Source: Bacillaceae bacterium (GTDB lineage Bacteria; Bacillota; Bacilli; Bacillales_A; Planococcaceae). From it: DNA of 13,451 bases. The number at the start of each line of letters is the position of its first letter. Within the stretch, counting starts at the first letter, position 1. Under the pieces are notes generated by a model. The model saw only the letters and a program-made list of their open reading frames with translations, was not told the DNA's origin and made no database searches. The stretch covers positions 1 to 13,451 of the forward strand of contig JASLGI010000223.1 of assembly GCA_030149685.1 (NCBI GenBank), written 5' to 3'. The translations under genes were made by a program, and so were the position numbers. Below, piece after piece: positions 6,384-13,423 of the stretch.

Positions 6384-6611
6384 TTAGTTTTGTTCATCTG
6401 TAGAAGATTCTTTTTGTTTGTTTTTATAATCGAGCACTTTTCGTGTAATGAATGAAATGAAAACGACGAGTGCTGCAATGTTTAATGTCGTACGGAACCC
6501 ATTACTGTCCATGCCCCATGTATCAGAAAACATAAATGCTAGTAAAAAGTTGAACATAACGACCATGAGTCCGAGCCATTCGACGAGTCGTAAAATTAAT
6601 GATGTATTCAT
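6384..6611 (-). CDS. Small two-helix membrane protein B (unknown function, paralog of A)
   Basis: This protein has 75 residues and no family I recognise. The start is ATG at 6611-6609, preceded by AAAGGAGG with a five-base spacing; the frame is open upstream but only through a TTG that overlaps the ribosome binding site. Hydrophobic segments lie at about residues 5-28 and 40-55, joined by SDTWGMDSNG. A TRK motif at 56-58 begins a hydrophilic tail (DYKNKQKESSTDEQN). W32-G33 and T56-R57-K58 occupy exactly the same positions as in protein A (4430-4639), with no gap needed, and the start codons were chosen independently. The gene lies 55 bp after the SLH gene in the same direction, with a TATACT box between them, and is followed by GNAT 2. 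This membrane-protein/GNAT order resembles that of the plus-strand cluster. Confidence 0.76.
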   Translation of the reverse strand: MNTSLILRLVEWLGLMVVMFNFLLAFMFSDTWGMDSNGFRTTLNIAALVVFISFITRKVLDYKNKQKESSTDEQN

Positions 6612-6631
6612 ACAATCCTCCTTTTTCAAAA

Positions 6632-6637
6632 AGTATA
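6632..6637 (-). promoter_or_regulatory. Possible -10 box for small membrane protein B
   Basis: TATACT on the minus strand (5/6 to consensus) lies 20 bases before the start codon. No clear -35 or TG extension is present. Read-through from the SLH gene is also possible because no terminator separates the two genes. Confidence 0.4.
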
Positions 6638-6666
6638 ACGGAAAGATACGAGGAGGAAAAGCCTCT

Positions 6667-8001
6667 TTATCGTTTTCGTACTTCTTGGATACCGATCAAC
6701 GTTTTATCCGATAGAAGATTTCCTGATGAATCTTGAATATATCCTGTACGTTGTGCACGATAGTTAAGTCGGATTTTATTCATATCGAGTAAATTTTCAG
6801 CTAAAATGCCGTCGAATGTGATCGTCAACATATCGTCGCGTTTGTCAATCCGTTCAAGTGTCGTGCCGCGTCCATTGTTTGAGCTGTTCCATACGTGAAA
6901 CGATGCAGCAATCGTTTGTTCGTTTCCAATTAGTCGGACAGGTTCAGTAAATGTAAGGTCGATTGTATCGTCTTCATATTCTCCTCTTGCGTGAAGTAAA
7001 ATGGGCGCTGCCTCATCTTTCGTTCGAAGACGTGTTTTTGAAACATCCTCATAAATGACATTGTCGATATTTTCAATACGTATTTTATCATTAAACATTT
7101 CTGTACCGAGACTAGGAAAGGCATTTTCTTCAATTCTTATATCAAATCCACGGTCAAACCCTGTTTTGAAAATTGCTTGTCCTTCTGTCTTCACGATTAG
7201 TGTCGATCCTTTTACAGATGTGTTTAATGAGCGAGTGCTCGTTAAACGAGTTTCTGTGTAGGCACTTCTTGATTCAGTCGTTCGATACCCTTCAATGACG
7301 ATATCGCGTTCTGATACACGTTCGATGAGGTCAGAAAAATGTAAATGAAGCTCTGATTCACTTTTTAATGTGACTCCAGTCAGTTTTGGAGGTTGTTTCG
7401 GATTTAGTTTACTTAGACGATATAAAAATTGAGCAAAATTACCTCGAGTAATGACATCGTGTGTTCCGTACCGAGTCTTCGTAATACCATTTGTAATACC
7501 ATGTTGTTGTAAAGCGGCGACAGCTTCTTTATAACGAGGTCCTACATCAGTGAATGTCACTTTACTCGGGTCACCTTTTAAGTTATATACTCGCGCTACG
7601 ATGAGTGCGATTTCCCCACGTGTTAGATGTTGCTTTGACCCGAAACGCCATTCAGTAATTCCATGCATATATCCTGAAGCTTTGAGTGCTCGAACATATT
7701 TATTATATTTTGCATCGACATCGACAAAGTCATGGGGAGGGTTATTGCGTAAATCAAGATTTAACGCAGAAGCAATCAAAGCAGAAGCATCTTCGCGTGT
7801 CACTTTTTCATGAACGCCAAACTGTCCTGTTGACCATTTTGGTGCTCCACGATCGAGTAAAAATTTGACTGCTTGTTGTTGGTGAGTAGGGACGTCAGTC
7901 ATCGGCTCCATTTTTTTAGCAGCGTTTGCTAGCTCAGGTGTTGCCACCACAGATGTGCAAAGTAAGGCACCCGCTGCGCCGATCAATAAAGAACGTTTCA
8001 T
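6667..8001 (-). CDS. S-layer homology (SLH) domain surface protein
   Basis: This 444-residue secreted protein has a signal peptide (MKR, then a hydrophobic stretch at 4-20) with a likely cleavage after A25-N26-A27. Three SLH repeats follow at about residues 37-82, 91-141 and 149-199. Each carries the T-R-x-x helix motif in modified form: TREDASAL 69-76, TRGEIALI 127-134 and TRGNFAQF 185-192. SLH triplets bind secondary cell-wall polymers, usually pyruvylated, so the protein should be held on the outside of the wall. Residues 205-444 are beta-rich. The last hundred (DDTIDLTFTEPVRL, then NYRAQRTGYIQDSSGNLL) resemble the Ig-like SwmB/SbsA-type repeats of surface proteins. GGAGG seven bases before ATG 8001 fixes the start; an upstream in-frame extension would precede this site and the likely signal peptide. 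The promoter is a consensus extended -10 element shared back to back with the next gene. No clear terminator follows. Confidence 0.9.
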   Translation of the reverse strand: MKRSLLIGAAGALLCTSVVATPELANAAKKMEPMTDVPTHQQQAVKFLLDRGAPKWSTGQFGVHEKVTREDASALIASALNLDLRNNPPHDFVDVDAKYNKYVRALKASGYMHGITEWRFGSKQHLTRGEIALIVARVYNLKGDPSKVTFTDVGPRYKEAVAALQQHGITNGITKTRYGTHDVITRGNFAQFLYRLSKLNPKQPPKLTGVTLKSESELHLHFSDLIERVSERDIVIEGYRTTESRSAYTETRLTSTRSLNTSVKGSTLIVKTEGQAIFKTGFDRGFDIRIEENAFPSLGTEMFNDKIRIENIDNVIYEDVSKTRLRTKDEAAPILLHARGEYEDDTIDLTFTEPVRLIGNEQTIAASFHVWNSSNNGRGTTLERIDKRDDMLTITFDGILAENLLDMNKIRLNYRAQRTGYIQDSSGNLLSDKTLIGIQEVRKR

Positions 8002-8023
8002 TCGAACTCCTCCTTTTTCTTTC

Positions 8024-8032
8024 ATTATAGCA
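8024..8032 (-). promoter_or_regulatory. Extended -10 promoter (TGCTATAAT) of the SLH gene
   Basis: On the minus strand TGC precedes a consensus TATAAT, 22 bases before the start codon at 8001. No good -35 is seen. It is one half of a divergent promoter pair with 8053-8061. Confidence 0.68.
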
Positions 8033-8052
8033 GACCGAGAAGAAATAACTTA

Positions 8053-8061
8053 TGATACAAT
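8053..8061 (+). promoter_or_regulatory. Extended -10 promoter (TGATACAAT) of the 8097 gene
   Basis: TGA precedes TACAAT (5/6 to consensus), 35 bases before ATG 8097. The -35 region would overlap the SLH -10 box, so both promoters compete for the same roughly 40 bp. Confidence 0.55.
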
Positions 8062-8096
8062 CAAAAAAGAGAAAAGTGAAAAGAAAGGAGTTTTTT

Positions 8097-8840
8097 ATGG
8101 ATCTATTGTTAATGACTGTCCTCATACTTATTACACTCGGTATTCTCGTTGGAATAACAGGAATCATTACAGCATTCCGCTACAAAGAATGGCAAACAGT
8201 GGGGTTAGTCGCATCAATCGTCGGTCTTATTCTTATTATGTCTGGTAGCTTTATCGTCGTATATATGAATCAACCAGAACGAGCAGTTTTGATAAAGGAA
8301 GAGGAAGAAGAAGTATATGACACGAGTGAAGAAATATACGTAAACAAAACGTATCCAACACTACGAAACATGGCAGAACAACTTGAAGAACTTTGGGCGA
8401 CCCATTGGAAAGAGATGTGGCAAGATGCTTCATCTGAAAAAATTCGTATTACCGAAGTAACAGCAACATTACATACAGTAGACCGTGAATACGAGCGAGT
8501 TCAGCACGAATTGCACGGTGTACGTCAAGAAACGATGGATGATTTAAAAGAACCATTCAGTTTACGTGTTTGCGACTTGTTTGATGCACTCGACGACATC
8601 ATTCAAGCACGTCAAGAAATTGTACAACAGACATTACCGATGCTTCGTCAAGGAGTAACAGAAGAAGGGATTGAGAAAATAGAACGAGCATTAGAAAAAG
8701 AGAGTGAAGCAATTAATCATTGGGAAAAGAAGGGGAAAGAGCTCGCTTTATTAGCTCGATCGACCCCGCGAAAAAAAACGATTTTTCATGAAACTGAACG
8801 AACAACACTGCCATTTGAATGGATCGATGCGTCGTTTTAA
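8097..8840 (+). CDS. Two-helix membrane protein with long helical acidic domain (unknown function)
   Basis: I do not recognise this 247-residue protein. It begins with two adjacent membrane helices (about residues 3-26 and 34-57) joined by a short basic loop containing R28, Y29 and K30, which suggests a hairpin with the loop inside. A run of five glutamates follows at 68-72, then a predominantly helical region (about 88-220) rich in Glu, Gln and Arg with coiled-coil character (LEELWATHWKEMWQDA; EREYERV-like stretches; IEKIERALEKESEAINHWEKKGKEL). The C-terminus is short and contains RKK and an aromatic end (PFEWIDASF). The start at ATG 8097 is supported by AAAGGAG six bases upstream; codons further upstream overlap the promoter. 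A 61-residue gene follows after 41 bp with no terminator between, so the two form an operon divergent from the SLH gene. A role in the envelope is possible but not shown. Confidence 0.72.
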   Translation: MDLLLMTVLILITLGILVGITGIITAFRYKEWQTVGLVASIVGLILIMSGSFIVVYMNQPERAVLIKEEEEEVYDTSEEIYVNKTYPTLRNMAEQLEELWATHWKEMWQDASSEKIRITEVTATLHTVDREYERVQHELHGVRQETMDDLKEPFSLRVCDLFDALDDIIQARQEIVQQTLPMLRQGVTEEGIEKIERALEKESEAINHWEKKGKELALLARSTPRKKTIFHETERTTLPFEWIDASF

Positions 8841-8881
8841 AAAAGAATCGAAAGGGTAGGGACTGTTAAAGGAGGAATTGT

Positions 8882-9067
8882 ATGTATGCAGTCCGTTTAC
8901 AATGTCTAATTTTACACCCGGCAACAAAACAATCACTCGGTAAGCAGACGATTACTGTCGAAGTTGATCGATTAGGAAAGGAACAATTCATCCAAGCAGC
9001 GCGTGAACGATTCAATAGTACGAATATTCGTGTCTTATCTTATCGGCTAGTCGGAATAACGAATTAA
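8882..9067 (+). CDS. Small conserved-looking protein, 61 residues (unknown function)
   Basis: The gene is short but well supported. AAAGGAGG lies six bases before ATG 8882, and the TAA stop merges into a very strong terminator stem. The protein starts with a beta-type segment (YAVRLQCLILHP), has a second strand (KQTITVEVD), a helix (GKEQFIQAARERF) and a last strand (NIRVLSYRLVGI). This suggests a compact beta-beta-alpha-beta fold, soluble and without a signal peptide. I do not recognise a family. It is the second gene of the unit starting at 8097. A single Cys (residue 8) and several basic residues are present, but no metal or nucleotide motif is visible. Confidence 0.68.
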   Translation: MYAVRLQCLILHPATKQSLGKQTITVEVDRLGKEQFIQAARERFNSTNIRVLSYRLVGITN

Positions 9068-9117
9068 AAGGAAAAAGAGAAAGTAAGGAGTGCCTCGCTT
9101 TCTCTTTTTCCTTTTTT
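9066..9117 (+). terminator. Very strong Rho-independent terminator overlapping the stop codon
   Basis: An 18-bp perfect stem (9066-9083 with 9098-9115) made of purine-rich AAAAGGAAAAAGAGAAAG and its complement carries a 14-base loop and ends in T6 (9112-9117). The left arm begins inside the TAA stop codon of the 61-residue gene. It insulates the helicase gene from the upstream operon. Confidence 0.94.
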
Positions 9118-9144
9118 GGAATGGTAGGAGTTCATGAAAAGTCG

Positions 9145-9153
9145 TGGTATAAT
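9145..9153 (+). promoter_or_regulatory. Extended -10 promoter (TGGTATAAT) of the helicase gene
   Basis: TGG at 9145-9147 precedes a consensus TATAAT at 9148-9153; no -35 box is evident. Transcription starting near 9160 would exclude the most upstream in-frame ATG (9121) and points to translation from 9184 or 9190. Confidence 0.62.
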
Positions 9154-9183
9154 GAAGAAAAATTGACGAGAAGGATGAGAATA

Positions 9184-12100
9184 GTGACGATGACAACGAA
9201 AGATCATACCATTAGTGTATTACGATATATTCAACAACTCTTCCGCTTGAAGCAGTCGTCGGTACCTCCTGTTGAACGAGTCATTTGGCTTGACGAATAT
9301 CAACGACTGTTTGAAGAGGAAGACATCATTGTCCGCATTGACAAAGGACAAGGGGAGCTTTATGAGGCATTGTTTTCTTATTATCAACAATTAGAACGTG
9401 CAAGTGAACGATACGAAATCGTTTTAGCGCTTGGTTACGTCCAGCGAGAAGCATTCGCCCGACACGTATTAACGACACCCGTGCATCTACAATTCCAAGC
9501 AGATCAAGGAGTATTCATCGTCCGTTTACCGAAAAAAGTAACATCATGGACTTTTGAAGAGCGTGCAGTACTTACAAATGAACAAGTTGTTGGCGCTTCT
9601 TACCAACAGTTAGCAGCGGCGTGGACAACTCCACAAACGTGGCACTCTGTCGATGAGCATCTTGATGAGTGGTTGCAATCATTCATTCACTTATATGATG
9701 CTAACGGGACATTTGTCACTAAACGAGAGAAATCTTCACAACGCGTCGTAATTTCACGCTCTCCTGCCTTACTTTTACGAGAGCGTGTTTCTGATGCGTT
9801 TGATGAAGCGTGCACAACAGCGATTGAACAAGTAGCAACAACTGGTCAAGTACCATTGAATGTACGAGCGCTTTTTGAGAAAGTAGAAACCTCGCCTTTC
9901 ACGCGCCCAGAACGTTTCTATTTTCCTTTGCCGACAAACCAAGAACAACGTCGTATTTTAGAGACCTTATATGAGCAACCGAATGTGCTCGTACAAGGTC
10001 CACCAGGTACGGGAAAAACTCATTCGATTGCAAATATCGCCGCACACTTATTGGCGACAGGAAACCGCGTGCTCATTACGAGTGAAACACCAAAAGCTTT
10101 GCGAGTATTAAAAGATAAACTACCAGAAGCTTACCAACCTTTTTTTGTTGAAGTACTAGAACAAACCGATTCATTAGAACGAGTCGTTGAGACAATTATC
10201 AATGAAAAAGATACATTGGATAAGTATCAATTAGAAGAAGATATTCAAATATTGGAACGCCGAGTTGACCGTGTAGAAGAAGAATTACAACAAACACAAA
10301 GAAAATTACTCGAACTGCGTGCACAAGAAGGTCTTCACCATCAAATCAACCGTTCGTTTCATGGGACTCCAGAAGAAATCGCGCGGAAAGTCGTGCAAGA
10401 AGCGTCGCAATTTTATTGGTATCCTTTACCCGAAGAAGTGACGGAAGCGACTTTTGAAAAAGAGCGTCAATTAATGGATGAATGGTTCCATCTGCGAGAG
10501 AATTTAAAAAAGGCTCCAGAAGGTTCAACCGTTACGACACCATTAAAGGAAACGTTCGACTGGAAGACATTTCACGAACAACTCATGCGTGAACAAGAGC
10601 AGTACGAACAATTAAAACCATATGAGGAATCATTAGTCGAGGCATTTGAAAAGCCATTGTTTTATTTATCGAGTGGACAATTAATGGCCTTCGACGAGCA
10701 GTTGACAGAGGGGGAAAAGATATTACAGTCTCTTCATATTCATATGTATCCGACGATTGGAGAAGCATTAGATACAGTGTTTGAAGAAAATGTCGCTCAA
10801 GTGATCGCTTTACGTGATTCACTACAACTCGAGCTAGAACGAATGGAACGTTATTCATTATCGTTTAAAGAAGAACTTGTAACGGTTCCTGAAGATTTAT
10901 CTGTCGAACGACTAGAAGCTATGACCGATGATTTAATGAGTTATTTAAAAGAGGGAGGAAAGTTAAAAGGACTATTTTTCACACCGAAACGAGTACGCCC
11001 TTATGAGCCTTATTTAGCGCAAATTCGCTATAATGATGTACCTGTCACACGGATCGAACAGTTGAAACATATTGATGCGTATGCAAAAACGAATGTTGCG
11101 CGTAGTCGTGTTCGTCAACAAGTCGCAGATTTATGTACAGATGTTCCGCTATCTCTCTGCATTGAAAGAACACGGGAGTACGTGGGAGAATTAACGAAAG
11201 TGATTCAGTTTGCAGAATGGAGAGAAAGTCTCCGGACGACTTACGACTTTTTACAATTTTCTTCACTTCAAGCAGCGACATTAAATACGTTACATGATAA
11301 TGTACGAGCGGTACGTGTTATGAAAGATATGCAATTTTCTACGATGGCTATCGACACATTCGCTTCTGAATTAAAACAGTTCGGGCAAGAAACTCATACG
11401 CCTCTTTATATAAAATATGGTGAGGCGATTGAAGCGCGTGATGAAGAGGAAATGGCACAGTTTTCACGCTTGTACGAAGAAGGACTACACGCTTTACAAT
11501 TGCGTGAACAATTAGAAAGAGTCGAACACCAATTAAAAGCACTTAACCCGAAGCTTTTCACATTGATGCAAGAAACATTTCATGATGAGCAGTGGAAGAG
11601 ACGTCTCGATATGCATGAAGCACGGATCGACTGGAGTGAGGCGAAGTTATGGTTAGAAGCACATACATTATTAACAGATGAAGAAGAACGAACGACGTAT
11701 GAACACCTGTATCATCGTCGTCAACAACTCCTTCAACAGTTAGGAGCGAAAAAGACGTGGCGTCATTTAGTAAGGACGATCACTCCTGAAGCATCGAAAC
11801 ATTTAAAAGGATGGATGCAAGCGATGCGTCGAATAGCGGAAGAAGAAGATCCACGACCTTTTGTAGAACAAGCAGAAGAGCATATGCAACAATGCCAAGA
11901 AGCAGTCCCAGCATGGATCATGCCTCTACATGAAGTGTTCGAACAATTTTCTATCCGACCGAATTTATTTGATGTCGTTATTATTGATGAAGCGAGTCAA
12001 TCGTGGCATGATGCTTTGCTGCTTCATTACATTGCCAAACGTGTCATCATTGTCGGAGATGATGCGCAAATTAGTCCATCGATCATCGGTGTACGTCAAA

Positions 12101-13116
12101 AAGAGATTGAACAATTACAGATGAAACATTTTGCTAGTCTCGATCTTCCTTTTGTCCATTTACTTGATTTAAATCATTCGTATTTTGATTTTGCATATAC
12201 AATGACACAACAGACGATTACTTTACGTGAACACTTCCGTTGTATGCCAGAAATTATCGGTTTTTCTAATCAAATTGCTTATCCGCATGCGCCATTGTAT
12301 CCATTACGTACATTTACAAATGATCGACTTTCTCCTATTGAGAAGGTCTATGTAGAAGGAGCAGAGCGGAAGAAGAAAGTAAATAAAAAAGAAGCGACAG
12401 CGTTATTAGAACAAGTCGAACGAATGTTACGAGACCCACGTTATGATGAGATGACATTTGGTATCATTTCTCTTACAGGAAAAGAACAAGCTGCTTGGAT
12501 TGAAAAACAAATTCGTCAACGATTACCGGAAGAGGAAATAGAGCGTCGTCGTCTCATTGCGGGAGATGCTTATACCTTCCAAGGAGACGAACGTGACGTT
12601 ATTTTACTTTCAATGGTCGTGACAGAAGAAGATAACTTGCGGGCTCAAACTCAAAAGCAAATTTATGAACGTTATAATGTTGCTACGAGCCGTGCGCGTA
12701 ATCAGTTATGGGTCTTTCATTCTGTCCGTCGAGAAGACTTGCCGAGTGAACAATGCTTACGTCATCAACTATTGACTTATTGTGACAGCTATCCTGTTAT
12801 TCAAACGAATCGTGAAGACGCTCCTTCAACATTTGCGGTCGATATTTATGATGTTTTAACTAAAAATCGTTATACTGTATATCCGTCTTACCCTGTAGCG
12901 AAAGAAACGATTGACCTCGTCGTTGAAAAGGAAGGCCGTCGAACAGCACTCTTTTGCCGCTCTGCGGAAACGAGTAGTGATTTACATGAATTGAAGCGTC
13001 AATGGTATTTCGAGCAAATGCTTCGTCGTGCAGGATGGCGAGTAGCTTTCATACGAGCAAGTAGTTTTTATCATGAAGTAGAACGAGGAAAAAATGAATT
13101 ACTTCAATTTCTATAA
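9184..13116 (+). CDS. Large superfamily 1 (UPF1-like/COG1112) helicase with degraded C-terminal nuclease-like domain
   Basis: About 1310 residues. Helicase motifs in order, counted from GTG 9184: Walker A GPPGTGKT (272-279); motif Ia ITSETPKAL (about 299-307); motif II D935-E-A-S in VVIIDEAS; motif III VGDDAQISP (about 957-965); motif IV LREHFRCMPE with R1019; motif V TFQGDERD (F1132-Q1133-G1134); motif VI ATSRARNQL (R1170, R1172). Roughly 600 residues, beginning with a coiled coil at about 343-382, separate Ia from II. Residues 1-250 are a domain I do not recognise. Residues 1217-1305 resemble the restriction-endonuclease-like domain (MTES_1575/Vsr type) that ends many such helicases, but the usual E-C-D-G is F1257-C-R-S1260. 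AAGGA at 9171-9175 favours GTG 9184; ATG 9190 is the alternative, and an ATG at 9121 lies before the promoter. The protein should be a cytoplasmic ATP-dependent nucleic-acid motor. Relatives occur in phage-defence loci, but no partner gene is present, so its role is open. Confidence 0.88.
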   Translation: MTMTTKDHTISVLRYIQQLFRLKQSSVPPVERVIWLDEYQRLFEEEDIIVRIDKGQGELYEALFSYYQQLERASERYEIVLALGYVQREAFARHVLTTPVHLQFQADQGVFIVRLPKKVTSWTFEERAVLTNEQVVGASYQQLAAAWTTPQTWHSVDEHLDEWLQSFIHLYDANGTFVTKREKSSQRVVISRSPALLLRERVSDAFDEACTTAIEQVATTGQVPLNVRALFEKVETSPFTRPERFYFPLPTNQEQRRILETLYEQPNVLVQGPPGTGKTHSIANIAAHLLATGNRVLITSETPKALRVLKDKLPEAYQPFFVEVLEQTDSLERVVETIINEKDTLDKYQLEEDIQILERRVDRVEEELQQTQRKLLELRAQEGLHHQINRSFHGTPEEIARKVVQEASQFYWYPLPEEVTEATFEKERQLMDEWFHLRENLKKAPEGSTVTTPLKETFDWKTFHEQLMREQEQYEQLKPYEESLVEAFEKPLFYLSSGQLMAFDEQLTEGEKILQSLHIHMYPTIGEALDTVFEENVAQVIALRDSLQLELERMERYSLSFKEELVTVPEDLSVERLEAMTDDLMSYLKEGGKLKGLFFTPKRVRPYEPYLAQIRYNDVPVTRIEQLKHIDAYAKTNVARSRVRQQVADLCTDVPLSLCIERTREYVGELTKVIQFAEWRESLRTTYDFLQFSSLQAATLNTLHDNVRAVRVMKDMQFSTMAIDTFASELKQFGQETHTPLYIKYGEAIEARDEEEMAQFSRLYEEGLHALQLREQLERVEHQLKALNPKLFTLMQETFHDEQWKRRLDMHEARIDWSEAKLWLEAHTLLTDEEERTTYEHLYHRRQQLLQQLGAKKTWRHLVRTITPEASKHLKGWMQAMRRIAEEEDPRPFVEQAEEHMQQCQEAVPAWIMPLHEVFEQFSIRPNLFDVVIIDEASQSWHDALLLHYIAKRVIIVGDDAQISPSIIGVRQKEIEQLQMKHFASLDLPFVHLLDLNHSYFDFAYTMTQQTITLREHFRCMPEIIGFSNQIAYPHAPLYPLRTFTNDRLSPIEKVYVEGAERKKKVNKKEATALLEQVERMLRDPRYDEMTFGIISLTGKEQAAWIEKQIRQRLPEEEIERRRLIAGDAYTFQGDERDVILLSMVVTEEDNLRAQTQKQIYERYNVATSRARNQLWVFHSVRREDLPSEQCLRHQLLTYCDSYPVIQTNREDAPSTFAVDIYDVLTKNRYTVYPSYPVAKETIDLVVEKEGRRTALFCRSAETSSDLHELKRQWYFEQMLRRAGWRVAFIRASSFYHEVERGKNELLQFL

Positions 13117-13117
13117 G

Positions 13118-13153
13118 AAAAAAGCGATGAGTCTTGATGGCTCATCGCTTTTT
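13118..13153 (+). terminator. Rho-independent terminator after the helicase gene
   Basis: GCGATGAG (13124-13131) and CTCATCGC (13141-13148) form a stem extended by A-T pairs (A 13118-13123 with T 13149-13153), with a 9-base loop and a T tract. It begins just after the stop codon. The IS remnant starts 10 bases beyond it. Confidence 0.92.
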
Positions 13154-13163
13154 CATGTCAACA

Positions 13164-13193
13164 TTGAACTACTACTAGGCTAAAGCCTAGTAG
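13164..13193 (-). repeat. IS200/IS605-type right-end hairpin (copy 2)
   Basis: On the minus strand CTACTAGGCT and AGCCTAGTAG form a 10-bp stem with a very short loop, followed by TAGTTCAA. The 30 bases match 2993-3022 (plus strand) with one difference, in the loop-proximal G/C. Its position directly after the tnpB remnant, next to host terminator sequence, marks it as the right end of that element. TCAA is the right-end cleavage tetranucleotide known for IS608. Confidence 0.72.
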
Positions 13194-13194
13194 A

Positions 13195-13400
13195 TTCCTA
13201 TCTAATTCTTTCTTTAATTGTGCTAATTGAGAAGAACAAGTTGTATACGTCAAACCTTTACCTGTTTCTTCGTATGCATCTTTCTATTTAGCTAAAAAGT
13301 GATTAAATACAAAACGAGAACAACCTATCGTTTTAGCAATTAATACTTCTTGTTTTTTATTTGGATATATACGAAATTTATATGCTTTATGAATCAGCAT
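13195..13400 (-). pseudogene. tnpB: tnpB (IS605 OrfB, RNA-guided nuclease family) N-terminal remnant
   Basis: Reading from ATG 13400 on the minus strand, the product begins MLIHKAYKFRIYPNKKQEVL and continues to residue 38 (AKTIGCSRFVFNHFLAK). This is the characteristic N-terminus of TnpB/OrfB proteins of IS200/IS605 elements. Codon 39 is TAG (13286-13284) where relatives usually have tryptophan, TGG. After it the frame continues with KDAYEETGKGLTY and SSQLAQLKKELD, again family-typical, and then breaks into the right-end hairpin. About 66 of the usual 370-400 residues remain. The whole RuvC-like nuclease core (D, E, D residues) and zinc finger are lost, so no function is possible. A near-perfect ribosome binding site (GGAGGTGA, six bases before ATG) is preserved, suggesting fairly recent decay. 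Confidence 0.85.
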
Positions 13401-13423
13401 TGCTTTTCACCTCCTCTTTATAT

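Noticed and set aside
6384..6629. Longer form of small membrane protein B starting at TTG 6629
   Set aside because: That codon precedes the AAAGGAGG site that clearly serves ATG 6611, and the shorter form aligns residue for residue with protein A.
13195..13400. tnpB as a functional guide-RNA nuclease system
   Set aside because: The nuclease core and any omega-RNA region are deleted and codon 39 is a stop; only the N-terminal remnant remains.
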